This document shows positions 7,466 to 16,893 of a DNA stretch of 64,000 nt, one piece after another; position 1 is the stretch's first letter, and every line of letters starts with the position of its first letter. The stretch lies in the NCBI GenBank assembly GCA_963578825.1, contig CAUZDW010000008.1:69176-133175 (forward strand), written 5' to 3'. The notes beneath the pieces were generated by a model. The model did no database searches. It was not told the origin of the DNA and was given only the letters and a program-made list of their open reading frames with translations. The position numbers were made by a program, and so were the translations under genes. The DNA is from JAJDNS01 sp963578825. Lineage in GTDB: Bacteria > Acidobacteriota > Vicinamibacteria > Fen-336.

Positions 7466-9172
7466 ATGCTCATCCGCACCACCGTCTGCGTCGCGCTCCT
7501 GGCCCAGGTTTCTCCCTCGAGCACAGGCGAAGACGGAGCTGCCGATCTCGTCCTACGAAACGCCGTCGTTCATACGGTGGACCCGGCGCGGCCCCGGGCT
7601 CAGGCCCTCGCCATCCGAGGTGGTCGCATCCTGGCTGTGGGCTCGAACGAGGAGGTCCAGACGCTCGTGGGCCCGGAGACGCGGGTCCGGGACCTGGCCG
7701 GTCGCACGGTGGTGCCGGGCTTCGACGACTCCCACGCCCATCTCCTGGGAATCGGTTTCGCGCGGCTCGACGTGAACCTGCGGGGCACCACGAGCTACGC
7801 CGAGGTCGTCGAACGGGCCGCAGCGGCGGTGAAGACCCGCCGGCCAGGGGAGTGGATTCGCGGCCGCGGGTGGCACGAGGAGAAGTGGTCGGCACCGGCT
7901 TCAGGGTCGGTCAAGGGCTTCCCGACCCACGAAGCGCTTTCCGCCGTCTCGCCCGACAACCCGATTCTCCTCGCGCGGGCCGACGGCCACGCGGTGCTGG
8001 CCAACGCGAGAGCGATGTCGCTGCTGGGCATCACCGGCGAAACGCCAACGCCCCAGGGAGGCGAGATCATCCGCGACAGCACCGGGGAGCCGACGGGCCT
8101 CTTCGTGGACAACGCCCAGGGCCTGCTCGGGGCCCCGGAGAGAACCGATTCGGAGCGGCGCCGAGCTCTGGATCTCGCGATGGACGAGTGCCTCGAGAAA
8201 GGCGTCACCAGCCTGACCGACGCCGGCGCCACGGAAGAAACGTTGGCTCTCTACAGGGCCTTCGCGGAGACGGGGCGGCTTCGCACACGGGTCTACGCCA
8301 TGGTGTCCGGGCAGCGGACGATGCGTGCGGTGGGCCGGCCCGAGATCGGCCTAGGTGACGGTTTCCTCACGATCCGTGCGGTGAAGCTGTACGCCGACGG
8401 GCCCCTCGGCTCCCGGGGCGCAGCTCTCCTCGAGCCCTATGCGGACGACCCCGGCAACGTCGGCCTTCTGGTGACACCGCCCGAGCGCCTCCGCGAGGCG
8501 ACGCGGGACGCGCTGGCACGAGGCTTCCAGGTCGGGATCCACGCGATCGGAGACCGGGCCAACCGGATCGTGCTGGACATATACGAGGAGGCCATGAATG
8601 AGGCCGCTTTGGGGGAGAGTCCTCGTTTCCGAATCGAGCATGCACAGCTCATCGACGCGAAGGACATCCCTCGTTGCGGCCGCCTCGGAGTGCTCGCGGT
8701 GATGCAGGGCATCCACTGCACCTCCGATCGACCCTGGGCTCCCCGCAGGCTGGGTGAGGCCCGCGTGAACGAGGGGGCCTACGTGTGGCACAAGCTCCTC
8801 TCCTCTGGAGCGCGAGCCATCAACGGTACGGACGCCCCGGTCGAGGACCTCTCTCCCATCGAGAATTTCTACGCCACCGTCACCCGGCAGGATGCGGCGG
8901 GGCGGCCACGGGGCGGCTTCGACCCCGACCAGAGGCTGAGCCGCGAGGAGGCGCTCCAGATGATGACCAGGGACGCGGCCTACGCCAGCTTCGAGGAGTC
9001 GCGGAAGGGCTCCATCGAGCCCGGGAAGCTCGCCGGCCTCGTCGTCCTCTCCCGGGACACCCTGTCCGTGCCCGACGAGGAGCTCCTCGGGACGAAGGTC
9101 CTCGCCACGATCGTGAACGGCCGGGTGCTCTATGAGAGCCCCGAGCTCGCGGTAAACAGCGGCCCGCCGTGA
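7466..9172 (+). CDS. Secreted amidohydrolase, YtcJ-like
   Basis: The start ATG at 7466 has GGAGGGTCC just before it and gives 568 residues with a short signal peptide (MLIRTTVCVALLAQVSPSS). The metal-dependent hydrolase fold shows DSHAHLLG (first His pair), the long loop with LLARADGHAVLANARA, YADGPLGSRGAALLEPY, IHAIGDRANR (His), RIEHAQLI (His) and the catalytic Asp in NGTDAPVEDLSP. This set is typical of amidohydrolase family 3 (YtcJ). The substrate is unknown; homologues act on N-acyl or N-carbamoyl compounds. It converges with the PIG-L gene, with four bases between stops. Confidence 0.9.
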   Translation: MLIRTTVCVALLAQVSPSSTGEDGAADLVLRNAVVHTVDPARPRAQALAIRGGRILAVGSNEEVQTLVGPETRVRDLAGRTVVPGFDDSHAHLLGIGFARLDVNLRGTTSYAEVVERAAAAVKTRRPGEWIRGRGWHEEKWSAPASGSVKGFPTHEALSAVSPDNPILLARADGHAVLANARAMSLLGITGETPTPQGGEIIRDSTGEPTGLFVDNAQGLLGAPERTDSERRRALDLAMDECLEKGVTSLTDAGATEETLALYRAFAETGRLRTRVYAMVSGQRTMRAVGRPEIGLGDGFLTIRAVKLYADGPLGSRGAALLEPYADDPGNVGLLVTPPERLREATRDALARGFQVGIHAIGDRANRIVLDIYEEAMNEAALGESPRFRIEHAQLIDAKDIPRCGRLGVLAVMQGIHCTSDRPWAPRRLGEARVNEGAYVWHKLLSSGARAINGTDAPVEDLSPIENFYATVTRQDAAGRPRGGFDPDQRLSREEALQMMTRDAAYASFEESRKGSIEPGKLAGLVVLSRDTLSVPDEELLGTKVLATIVNGRVLYESPELAVNSGPP

Positions 9173-9176
9173 GCGA

Positions 9177-11855
9177 TCAGCGACCCCGGGGACGGCTCAC
9201 GAGATTGGCCAGAAGCCGCCAGCCCCCGGGGACGCCGGCCGGGACCTGCCGGAAGAGCACGAGGCCCACGTAGGTCCAGGTCCCCTTGCCGACGCTGGCG
9301 TCGACGAGGATCCCCTTCTTCTCCCCGAGGTTGTTCGGGAAGGGATCGGTGGCGGCAAGAATCTCCACGTATCGAGGGTCTCTCGTGGCGAGAAAGTAGA
9401 TCCCTCGCTCCTGCACCCACCCGGACCAGTCTGCATCGCCGAGCCGATTGGGCGCTGTGAGAAGAGCGTGGTCGGGGGCGAGGATCGTGAAGGATGCCGT
9501 CTCGTCGGTGATCCGCTGGCGGGTCACTGCCGCCGGGTAGGGGGCGAAGGGGCTCTCCGCCTCGCCACGGGATCGCCCCCGTGCGCGGCGGGGCGAAACC
9601 TGGTTGAACGCGAAGCGGTTGTATTGGACGACGAGGTGCCCGCCCGCCTCGACCCACTCCATGAGCCGATGGTGCACGGAGCGGAGATCGCGGCGGTTCT
9701 CGTACGCACGAATGCCGGTCACGATCGTCGAGAAGCGGGTCAAGTCTCCAAACGCCAGATCCTCGGCGGTGAGGAGCGTGAGGGGGACACCGAGCTGGCG
9801 AATGCCGTCGGCGACCGCATCTCCCGATCCCATCACGTAGCCGACCGAGGCGTCCGGCGCGACCCGGACGTCGAGGACGAGCACGTGCACTCGAGCGGCG
9901 TGGAGACGCTGTCGCCGGTGTGTGTGGTCGTAGGCGATCGCCTGCACAGTGTCCCGGTACTCGCGGCCCGCTCGAGAGGCAACGGCCTGGAGAACCACGG
10001 TGCCCGCGGTCGGCCGCGCCGGCGGCGTCACCTCGAAACGGGCGGCCACCTCTTCGCCCTCGTAGGCGAAGTGAAGCCGCATCTCGGATGGCTCGACGGT
10101 CCACCCCTCGGGCACCTCCAGCCGGACCATGGCCTCTCCGGTCCCGGAAGCGTTGTGGCGGGCGAAGACCCGAACCTCCAGGGGATGCCCCGCACCCGCC
10201 AGGGGCACGGCGGCTCGCTCCGGCGACACGCGAACCGATACCTCCGGGACGACCTGCACCACGTGCTGCTTCTCGCCTCCGACGAACGGACCGGGGTAGC
10301 GAAAGCGGGCGGGGGCCGTGAGCGTCGTCAGGGCGCCGGCGATGTGGATCTGCAGGCGGGCGACGACGGCGGGCGGAGTCCAGGGGAGCGTCTCGTGAGC
10401 CGACACATCGAGGGCGTGGCGGTCGAGATCGCTCCGCCGGTGCCAGTAGGGTCCCGAGGGTCGGGCGTCGGCAGGCACGGTCACCGTGAACGTCAGACGC
10501 TCCTCCCCCGCGCCATCGATCCTTCCCATGACGGTCTGCGGCGCGGCAACCGTCCACCCCTCGGGCACCTCGACGGTGACATCGTCGACGTCGACGGGCG
10601 CGTCACCGTGGTTCCAGGCAGAGACGGTCACCTCGAACGACTGGCCAGGCGTCACCAGCCCGTCCTCGGCCCGGGCTTCGACGACGAGGCCCTGGGCCAG
10701 CACCAGGGCGCGCTCGATGTCCCGCTCTTCGTCCTTCAGGCGGGTGGCGATCTCGCCGCGGGCGACGGAGTCAGGGACTTCGACGGGCAATCGCTCCAGG
10801 AAGGCGCGCGTCGCCTCCAGCGCTTCGGCCAGGGGGGGCGCCGCGTCGTCCAGGACCAGCGGGTTGAACGAATCCCGGGCGAGGGAAGCCTTCTCCTGCA
10901 GCTCGGCCAGCGAAGAACCGAGCGCGGACCCGGGGGCGAAGCGCGCGAGGCCGACGAGCGTCGTGTCCACCCCGTCGAGAATATCGTCCTCCGCCGCCTC
11001 GATTGCGGGCTCGGCGTCCACCAGGAAGTAGACGCCACGGGCCGGCCCGGGATCAGCCTTGAGCTGTCCCATGTCCTGGCACCGGTGCATGGATCGAGCA
11101 AGGCTTCCGAGCTCCTGCCACGTCATCCCGAGGAGGGGGTCAAAGACACCGGTCGCCATCTCGACCGGCGTCCCGGGGAGGTCGACGGGAAAGCCGCCGG
11201 TTCCTCCCTGGTAGAGCTTCCGCGCCTGCCACGGCTCGAGACCCGCGCTCAGCTGGTCCGGAAACCGCGCCGGGTCGGCGGCGGCGCGAAAGGCGTCCCG
11301 TGTGAGCTGGGCCACCGCTTGATGGTGCTGCCCCCCCCGACCGGGTGCCTCCAGCGGGAGAGTCAGCACGACGTCGGGGCGGAACGAACGGATGACCCGC
11401 ACGATGTCCCCGGTGGTCTGCTCCCGACCCCACTTCTCCAGCGTCTCCTCCACACTGAAGGAGTAGCCGAACTCGTAGGGGCGGCCAAAGTACTGCTCCA
11501 CGGCGTCCATCCGGTGCATCGCCATCAGCTCCTCGGTGCGGAGGACACCGAGGGCGTCGAACAGCTCGGAGCCAATGGCGTTCTGGCCGCCCTCGCCCCG
11601 GGTCAGGGTGAGGAGGGCGGTGCGCAGACCCATTCCGCGGGCCAGGCGGACGAGGAGGCCGTTGTGCTCGTCGTCAGGGTGAGCGGTGACGTAGAGCACG
11701 CGACCGCTCACGCCGACTCGCCTGAGAGCCAGCCCCAGCCCGCTGGCGCCGGTGTCGAGGGCAAGAGGCTCGAGCGGGGCTGTGGCCACAGCTCCGACGG
11801 AGACGACCATCGCCAGGGTCAGGAGCAGGACCAGAAACCTTCGCTCAGGATGCAT
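9177..11855 (-). CDS. PIG-L deacetylase with NEW3 and C-terminal amidotransferase-like domains
   Basis: An 892-residue exported protein with a signal peptide or membrane anchor at residues 7-27. Residues about 50-300 form an LmbE/PIG-L Zn deacetylase: AHPDDEHNG at 58-66, TRGEGGQNAIG, and a His pair in GRGGQHHQAV near 177-178. Residues about 395-480 and again about 550-635 are beta-rich NEW3-type segments (LVTPGQSFEVTVSAWNHG; VPEGWTVEPSEMRL). The last 230 residues (VAPDASVGYVMGSGD, YNRFAFNQV) resemble a ThuA/glutamine-amidotransferase-like fold. Such enzymes remove N-acetyl groups from GlcNAc-type substrates; an envelope polysaccharide target is an inference. The gene follows an MglA-type GTPase gene by 43 bases on the same strand. 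Confidence 0.85.
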   Translation of the reverse strand: MHPERRFLVLLLTLAMVVSVGAVATAPLEPLALDTGASGLGLALRRVGVSGRVLYVTAHPDDEHNGLLVRLARGMGLRTALLTLTRGEGGQNAIGSELFDALGVLRTEELMAMHRMDAVEQYFGRPYEFGYSFSVEETLEKWGREQTTGDIVRVIRSFRPDVVLTLPLEAPGRGGQHHQAVAQLTRDAFRAAADPARFPDQLSAGLEPWQARKLYQGGTGGFPVDLPGTPVEMATGVFDPLLGMTWQELGSLARSMHRCQDMGQLKADPGPARGVYFLVDAEPAIEAAEDDILDGVDTTLVGLARFAPGSALGSSLAELQEKASLARDSFNPLVLDDAAPPLAEALEATRAFLERLPVEVPDSVARGEIATRLKDEERDIERALVLAQGLVVEARAEDGLVTPGQSFEVTVSAWNHGDAPVDVDDVTVEVPEGWTVAAPQTVMGRIDGAGEERLTFTVTVPADARPSGPYWHRRSDLDRHALDVSAHETLPWTPPAVVARLQIHIAGALTTLTAPARFRYPGPFVGGEKQHVVQVVPEVSVRVSPERAAVPLAGAGHPLEVRVFARHNASGTGEAMVRLEVPEGWTVEPSEMRLHFAYEGEEVAARFEVTPPARPTAGTVVLQAVASRAGREYRDTVQAIAYDHTHRRQRLHAARVHVLVLDVRVAPDASVGYVMGSGDAVADGIRQLGVPLTLLTAEDLAFGDLTRFSTIVTGIRAYENRRDLRSVHHRLMEWVEAGGHLVVQYNRFAFNQVSPRRARGRSRGEAESPFAPYPAAVTRQRITDETASFTILAPDHALLTAPNRLGDADWSGWVQERGIYFLATRDPRYVEILAATDPFPNNLGEKKGILVDASVGKGTWTYVGLVLFRQVPAGVPGGWRLLANLVSRPRGR

Positions 11856-11898
11856 CGAAGCCCCCTCTTTTTCGGCTCGGTCGACGAACCAACGGCGC

Positions 11899-13098
11899 TC
11901 AGCGCCGCTTCAGGTTGAGAACCAGCCGGAGATTGAGGCGCAGCCGCGTGGTGCCCGGCGCGATCTCGATGTCGACTGGCACCTCGACCTCGGCCGTCTC
12001 TGCGGTCGCCGGGGCTGGCGCGGCGACCGCCGGGGCCGGCGCTGCGGCCGGCGGCGGTGCCGAGGAGATCGCCGGTGGCGGCGTCGGGGGTGGTGTGACC
12101 GGAGCGGCAGGCATCGGGACGTGGCTCGCGCTCCGGTGATCCGGCAGCTCGTCGATCTCCTCGAGATCCATCTCGATCTCGGGCTCCGGAATCCCCGGGT
12201 TGGCGATTCGACGCCTGAGCTCCGCCGCCTCATCCCGCGAGCTCACCAGGGTTCCCTGCGGGTCGTGGGCAATGACGGCGCTCGGCTGAGGGATCGGTGC
12301 TCCGTAGGCGGAAGCCGGCGTGTCCTCGTGGATCACCATCGGGCGAGCGCTGGCGACGGGCTCTTCGACCTCGACGGCCGGGTCCCCGAGAAGGTTCGGC
12401 GCCGGGGCTGGTGCGGGTGCCGGCGGCGGGGCCACGGCGACGGGCGGGGCGGCGCGAGGCGGGGCGGGGGCCCGGCCCGCTCCTGGAGCGACTGGGGGAG
12501 GCGCGGCATCGCCGTACTTCGCCGAGAGCGACTTGAACACGAGCTTCGTGACCGCCTTGAGCGTGTCCTCGACCCCGGCCCCGTTGACGGCGATCGCCTC
12601 GTTGAACGGGTAGTTGTGGGGGTTCATCCGCTCGTTCAGGATCTCGATGGGCAGGGCGTTGGGCAGGTCTCGCTTGTTGTACTGAAGAACGATGGGGATC
12701 TCGTCGGGGTCGATCTCGTTGGCCTCGAGATTCTGTCGCATGTTCTCGAAGCTCTCGAGGTTGGCATCGAGCATCGCCTCCTGAGAATCACAGACGAAGA
12801 CCAGAGCGTCGGCTCCCTTCAAGACCATCCGCCGCGTGGCGTTGTAGAACACCTGACCCGGGACCGTGTACAGCTGGATGCGGGTCTTCATCCCGCGGAT
12901 GCTCCCGATCTCGATGGGAAGGAAGTCGAAGAAGAGGGTGCGGTCCGTCTCGGTTGCCAGCGAGAGCATCTTGCCTTTGTTCTTGATGGGCAGCTTCTCA
13001 TGGATCCACTGGAGGTTCGTGGTCTTGCCGCACAGTCCTGGCCCGTAGTAGACGATCTTGACCGTCAGCTCCTTCGTCGAGTAGTTCAAGAAGACCAT
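11899..13098 (-). CDS. MglA-type small GTPase with Pro/Ala-rich C-terminal tail
   Basis: Residues 1-195 are an MglA-family Ras-like GTPase: P-loop GPGLCGKTT at 19-27, switch region with LATETDRTLFFDFLP, LYTVPGQVFYNATRR (DxxG replaced by TVPG, as in MglA) and NKRD at 141-144. MglA proteins set polarity of motility machines in myxobacteria and Thermus. Residues 196-399 are a low-complexity Pro/Ala tail with acidic patches (EPEIEMDLEEIDELPD), ending in a basic stretch. A similar protein with a different tail lies at 39499. No MglB (Roadblock) gene is adjacent, so its GAP must be elsewhere. A TAAAAT box lies 12 bases before the ATG. Confidence 0.9.
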   Translation of the reverse strand: MVFLNYSTKELTVKIVYYGPGLCGKTTNLQWIHEKLPIKNKGKMLSLATETDRTLFFDFLPIEIGSIRGMKTRIQLYTVPGQVFYNATRRMVLKGADALVFVCDSQEAMLDANLESFENMRQNLEANEIDPDEIPIVLQYNKRDLPNALPIEILNERMNPHNYPFNEAIAVNGAGVEDTLKAVTKLVFKSLSAKYGDAAPPPVAPGAGRAPAPPRAAPPVAVAPPPAPAPAPAPNLLGDPAVEVEEPVASARPMVIHEDTPASAYGAPIPQPSAVIAHDPQGTLVSSRDEAAELRRRIANPGIPEPEIEMDLEEIDELPDHRSASHVPMPAAPVTPPPTPPPAISSAPPPAAAPAPAVAAPAPATAETAEVEVPVDIEIAPGTTRLRLNLRLVLNLKRR

Positions 13099-13150
13099 GC
13101 GTTTACGAGCATTTTACGGCCGGCCAGCCGGGCGAATCAACGTGGGCTGC

Positions 13151-13174
13151 TAGAATCGTCCTCCCGGGAGGACG
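13151..13174 (+). promoter_or_regulatory. -10 box followed by an 18-bp palindrome at the predicted start of transcription
   Basis: TAGAAT at 13151-13156 is followed at once by the perfect palindrome CGTCCTCCCGGGAGGACG (13157-13174). The transcript of the cyclophilin gene at 13204 would start within it. It could be an operator or a 5-prime hairpin. No clear -35 was found. Confidence 0.4.
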
Positions 13175-13203
13175 GACGCCCATTTCCCGCAGGAGACAGA
13201 CAG

Positions 13204-13872
13204 ATGCCCATTTTCGCTCTCGTCCTCGTGCTGGTTCAGGCCTCGGACGCCCCGCCGCCGGCCCCGGCGGCCCCAGTGCTCTCGGGGCCCACGGTGGCGC
13301 TCGACCTGTCTCAGGCGGGGCAGAGCCTCGGGACCATCACGATCGTGCTCCGGCCGGAGGAGGCGCCCTTGTCCGTCGCCAACTTCCTCCAGTACCTGCG
13401 CGCCGGCCACTACGACGGGACGATCTTCCACCGGGTCATGTCGGACTTCATGATCCAGGGGGGCGGTTTCACCCCGGAGATGGAAGAGAAGCCCACGAGA
13501 GACTCGATCCGGAACGAGGCCCGAAACGGCCTTCGGAATTCCCGAGGGACTGTCTCCATGGCCCGGACGGACGCGGCCAACAGCGCCACCGCCCAGTTCT
13601 TCATCAACGTCCGCAACAACCACAGCCTCGACTTCGGAATCCGGGGAGCCGGCTACGCCGTCTTCGGCCAGGTGATCGACGGGATGGACGTGGTGGATCT
13701 CGTCGTGCAGGCATCCACGACCCGCCGGGGGGAGCACAATGACACGCCCACGCGGGCGGTGATCATCCAGAAGGCGTACGAGGTAGAGCCCGTGGCGGCG
13801 CCGTCGGCTCTCGCTCCCGAGGCCGAGGCAGGGGATGGCGGGCCACCCGTGGCCCCTCCGGAGGGGCGCTAG
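13204..13872 (+). CDS. Secreted cyclophilin-type peptidyl-prolyl isomerase
   Basis: From the ATG at 13204 (AGGAG about ten bases before) the protein has 222 residues. A short hydrophobic N-terminus (IFALVLVLVQA) suggests export. The cyclophilin core shows FHRVMSDFMIQGG, RGTVSMARTDAANSATAQFFIN and YAVFGQVIDGMDVVD, with the active-site Arg in FHR and the Phe/Gln residues in place. It assists protein folding by isomerising X-Pro bonds, probably in the periplasm. The C-terminal 30 residues are Pro/Ala-rich. Two other cyclophilins occur in the window (27466 and 56573). It converges with the DUF4340 gene, one base apart. Confidence 0.93.
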   Translation: MPIFALVLVLVQASDAPPPAPAAPVLSGPTVALDLSQAGQSLGTITIVLRPEEAPLSVANFLQYLRAGHYDGTIFHRVMSDFMIQGGGFTPEMEEKPTRDSIRNEARNGLRNSRGTVSMARTDAANSATAQFFINVRNNHSLDFGIRGAGYAVFGQVIDGMDVVDLVVQASTTRRGEHNDTPTRAVIIQKAYEVEPVAAPSALAPEAEAGDGGPPVAPPEGR

Positions 13873-13873
13873 C

Positions 13874-15274
13874 TCAGTCCTCGGGGCTGCTCTCAGGCTC
13901 GGGCTCTTGCAGGGGGACGGCGCGGAGGGCATCGAGGGCATCGAGGAGCTCTCGGGCCTTCGTGGAATCGAGCACCAGCACGGAGTCGTCGGCGCTGCGC
14001 CGGGCGTAGTGGGTGCCGTCCCTCTCACCCAGCTCGATCCAGGACTCGCCCTTCGCCCGGATCGTCACTCGGACACTCGGCGCGTCGAGCCCGTAGGACT
14101 CGAGATCCGACGGCTCGTCCCGAAACTCGAGGACCTCGACCCCGCTGATCTTGAACAGTGCATCCTCGACCGTGGTCGTCTCGAGCTCCGCCTCCTCCGG
14201 TGAGGTTCGCCTCCACTGGGTCTCGTCGAAGCCGTCTTCACCTTCGGTCGTGGCCTTCTGGTAGGTCTCCGCCCCTCCCTCCGAGACCACATCGAAGCCT
14301 TCGGTGTCGTAGGTCGCCACCTCGAGGAGCTTCTTCGCCCGAAGCGCATCCATGCCTTTCTCGAGGTCGGTGACGATGGCCCCGGGTACGATGGCCACGA
14401 GAGAGGATCCCTTCTCGCGGACGTGGAACTTGCCGTCGTCTTTGTCGCCGGCGGGGCTGCCGATCTCCAGCGTGCGCGCCGTGCCGTCGGCGAGGACGAG
14501 GCGGACGGAGCGACCGGGGCGATCGAGGCCGAACGGGGTCAGGTCCCCGGCCTCCTCCTCGGCCACCGCCTCCATCTCCAGGTTCTCGAGAGTGCCCAGG
14601 AGACCGTCGACCGACCAGCGCCCGGCCCGGGTCGCCAGTGGCTCGGTAAAGGCCCAGTCCCCGGCGTCGGTCCGTGCCAGGGCGTAGTCGCCTTCCGGGC
14701 CCCGGACCTCGAGAGTCCGTACGTCGTCGCGCTTCGCGTGGAGGAGATCCCGGTCTCGAAGGTCGAACGGCTCCTTCTCGAACGAGCTCTCCACGAACGC
14801 CTCCACGGTGTAGACACGGGGCGACGTGGGCGTTCGAGCGTAGACAGCCGAGCCGCCGGGTGCGGCGGCGCCGAACTCGACGACCATCGGCTCCCCGGCA
14901 CCTTCGAGCGTGACGCTCACGGATCGACTGGGTGAGTCGAGCCCGTACTGGGCGACGTCATCGGCCTCCTCGACGACGACCTCTTCGGCCTCGAGCTTCT
15001 CGAGACGGGTGAGGATCGACTCGACGGCCGATTGGTCGGCGGGGGCCTCGAAGGGACTCGTCACACGCCACGCGCCCTCCACCTTCGACAGGCGGATCGT
15101 CGGAGCGTCGCTGGATGCGATGGAGATGGCCGTGGCCTGGTCCGGCTCGACGGAGAGGATCGTTTCCTTCGGGTCGTCGGAGGCGATCTCCTGACCCCAC
15201 TCGAAATGCCAGATGTACAGACCCAGACCGACGAGGACGAGGAACGCGAGACCGGTCTTCCAGAATTGCTTCAC
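13874..15274 (-). CDS. DUF4340 protein, partner of the GldG-like subunit
   Basis: About 466 residues from a GTG at 15274, four bases after the stop of the gldG-like gene; an ATG at 15304 inside the upstream gene is the alternative. A single N-terminal membrane helix (FWKTGLAFLVLVGLGLYIW) is followed by three related repeats, each with a WRVTSP/WAFTEP/WRRTSP start and a YGLDSP/FGLDRP/YGLDAP element about 45-50 residues later. This is the DUF4340 pattern. The family regularly follows ABC-2 and GldG genes, as here, and is thought to form the extracytoplasmic part of that exporter. The C-terminus is acidic. Confidence 0.85.
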   Translation of the reverse strand: MKQFWKTGLAFLVLVGLGLYIWHFEWGQEIASDDPKETILSVEPDQATAISIASSDAPTIRLSKVEGAWRVTSPFEAPADQSAVESILTRLEKLEAEEVVVEEADDVAQYGLDSPSRSVSVTLEGAGEPMVVEFGAAAPGGSAVYARTPTSPRVYTVEAFVESSFEKEPFDLRDRDLLHAKRDDVRTLEVRGPEGDYALARTDAGDWAFTEPLATRAGRWSVDGLLGTLENLEMEAVAEEEAGDLTPFGLDRPGRSVRLVLADGTARTLEIGSPAGDKDDGKFHVREKGSSLVAIVPGAIVTDLEKGMDALRAKKLLEVATYDTEGFDVVSEGGAETYQKATTEGEDGFDETQWRRTSPEEAELETTTVEDALFKISGVEVLEFRDEPSDLESYGLDAPSVRVTIRAKGESWIELGERDGTHYARRSADDSVLVLDSTKARELLDALDALRAVPLQEPEPESSPED

Positions 15275-15278
15275 TGGT

Positions 15279-16889
15279 CTACCGCCTGCGCCACCAGGTG
15301 ACAATGCCCGCGACGACGAAAAAAAACGGAACGATCACAAGCGCCACCCAGGCCACGTTCTGCTGAGCGGTGCGGCTCAGGAAGAGACTCTGGTTCTTCG
15401 GCTCCTTCGGGCGGATCGAGATGAGATCGGCGTCCTCGGCCAGCCACGCCACGAGGTTCAGGAAGAAGTCCTGGTTGCCCTGGAAACCGAGGAAGCTGTT
15501 GCTGGCGAAGTCGGTGTCCCCGACCGCCACCACCCGGCCCTCGGAAGCCTTCGGCTCCTCTTCCGCCGCGTTGTCCTCGCCCCCGCCTTCTCCTTCGGCG
15601 GGAGAGGGTGAGGGCTCGGGCTCGGGAGTCTCGCTCTTGATGGTCGCCACGGCGACAAGGGAGATCGGGCCGAGGCGGTCGGTCTCCTCCTCGTACTCGA
15701 GAGCGCCCTCGAGCGTGAGCGTCGTCTCCGCCCAGGACTCGACCGAGGTCCGCCCGATGTCCTGGGCTGTGACGCCATCGATGGTGCCCTTGCCCGCCTG
15801 CATGCTGCGCGCGCCGGCGAAGACGGTCATGAGGCGGAAGTCCTTGGTGATCGCGTGGTACGGGTAGTCCATCACCAGGGGGGCGAGCTCGGAGGCACCG
15901 AAGATCTGGCCCATCCCGGAGATGTCCACGACGACGTCAGGGCCTGCCTCGAGGTTCCACTCCTCGAGAAGGGCCACGAGATTGGGGAAGGACTCCTTGA
16001 ACTCGGGCTCCACCATGATCAGGGCCTTGCCCCCCGACCTGACGAACTCGCGGATCGGGGAGATGGCCTCGGGCAGGAGGTCCTTCTCCGGCCCGGCCAC
16101 CACCAGCACCGTGCACTGCTCGGGAACCACCTTCTCCCGCAGGAGGAAGACGCTCTCTACGTCGTAGAGGTTGGTCGTGAGCGCGGCCCTGGCCCCGGAG
16201 AAGCCCCGGTCGCCGCTGTTCTCCGACGACCGCTCACCCTGGCCTTCCACGAGACAGATGGTCTTCTTGCCCTCGCGAGTGACCGTGATGAGGGCATTCG
16301 TGATGTCCTGCTCGGAGTCGTTGTTGACACGCTCGCGCTGCTCGCCACTCTGGACGATCAGGATGGGCCAGGGGCCCCTCACATCGAAGGCCTCGGCCCT
16401 GGCGGGACTCTTCACCGGATCGACGAAGTCGACCTCGAGCTTGTCGGAGAGGGACTGGTACTCCTTCAGCCGGTCCCGCCCGCGGAGCATCTCGCGCTCG
16501 CGCTGGAAGTACGTGATCGTGATCTTGTTCTCGAGCCCGGAGACGACCTTGCGGGTCTGGTCGGAGAGGCTGTAGCGCCGGTTCTCCGTGAGGTCGAAGC
16601 GCACCACGTGGCGGTTGAGCAGGTAGTTGGCGGCACCCAGTATGCCCAGGACGACCAGCGTCAGGACCAGGGTGTTGGTGCCGTGCTTCCACTGGCGCAC
16701 ACCCAGGCCCCGAGTGGCATCGTCCCACCGCAGGATCAGGTGCACCAGCACGAGAGCCACGCCGGCGATGAGCCACGGTTGGAGGCCTCCTGGCAGCGTC
16801 TTGCCCGACCGCGACCAGATCACCACCCCCACGGTGAGGGCGATGCCGGCGGGGGCAAGGACGTTGATCAGTCTCTTCAGGATGCTCAT
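15279..16889 (-). CDS. GldG-like ABC-associated extracytoplasmic protein
   Basis: A 536-residue protein with two N-terminal membrane helices (IALTVGVVIWS; WLIAGVALVLVHLIL), a third at LVLTLVVLGILGAANYLL, a large soluble part and a C-terminal helix (VAWVALVIVPFFFVVAGIV). Signatures RFDLTENRRYSLSDQT and KITITYFQRE are typical of GldG/ABC-type uncharacterised transport proteins. An acidic low-complexity insert (about residues 425-450) breaks the soluble domain. It lies four bases downstream of the ABC permease and four bases upstream of the DUF4340 gene, forming a tight operon. In gliding Bacteroidota GldG is needed for motility; here the cargo is unknown. Confidence 0.87.
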   Translation of the reverse strand: MSILKRLINVLAPAGIALTVGVVIWSRSGKTLPGGLQPWLIAGVALVLVHLILRWDDATRGLGVRQWKHGTNTLVLTLVVLGILGAANYLLNRHVVRFDLTENRRYSLSDQTRKVVSGLENKITITYFQREREMLRGRDRLKEYQSLSDKLEVDFVDPVKSPARAEAFDVRGPWPILIVQSGEQRERVNNDSEQDITNALITVTREGKKTICLVEGQGERSSENSGDRGFSGARAALTTNLYDVESVFLLREKVVPEQCTVLVVAGPEKDLLPEAISPIREFVRSGGKALIMVEPEFKESFPNLVALLEEWNLEAGPDVVVDISGMGQIFGASELAPLVMDYPYHAITKDFRLMTVFAGARSMQAGKGTIDGVTAQDIGRTSVESWAETTLTLEGALEYEEETDRLGPISLVAVATIKSETPEPEPSPSPAEGEGGGEDNAAEEEPKASEGRVVAVGDTDFASNSFLGFQGNQDFFLNLVAWLAEDADLISIRPKEPKNQSLFLSRTAQQNVAWVALVIVPFFFVVAGIVTWWRRR

Positions 16890-16893
16890 GGCC

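Noticed and set aside
9468..11918. 816-codon plus-strand frame opposite the PIG-L gene
   Set aside because: Low-complexity composition, no ribosome site and no recognisable domain; the opposite strand encodes a clear signal peptide and deacetylase motifs.
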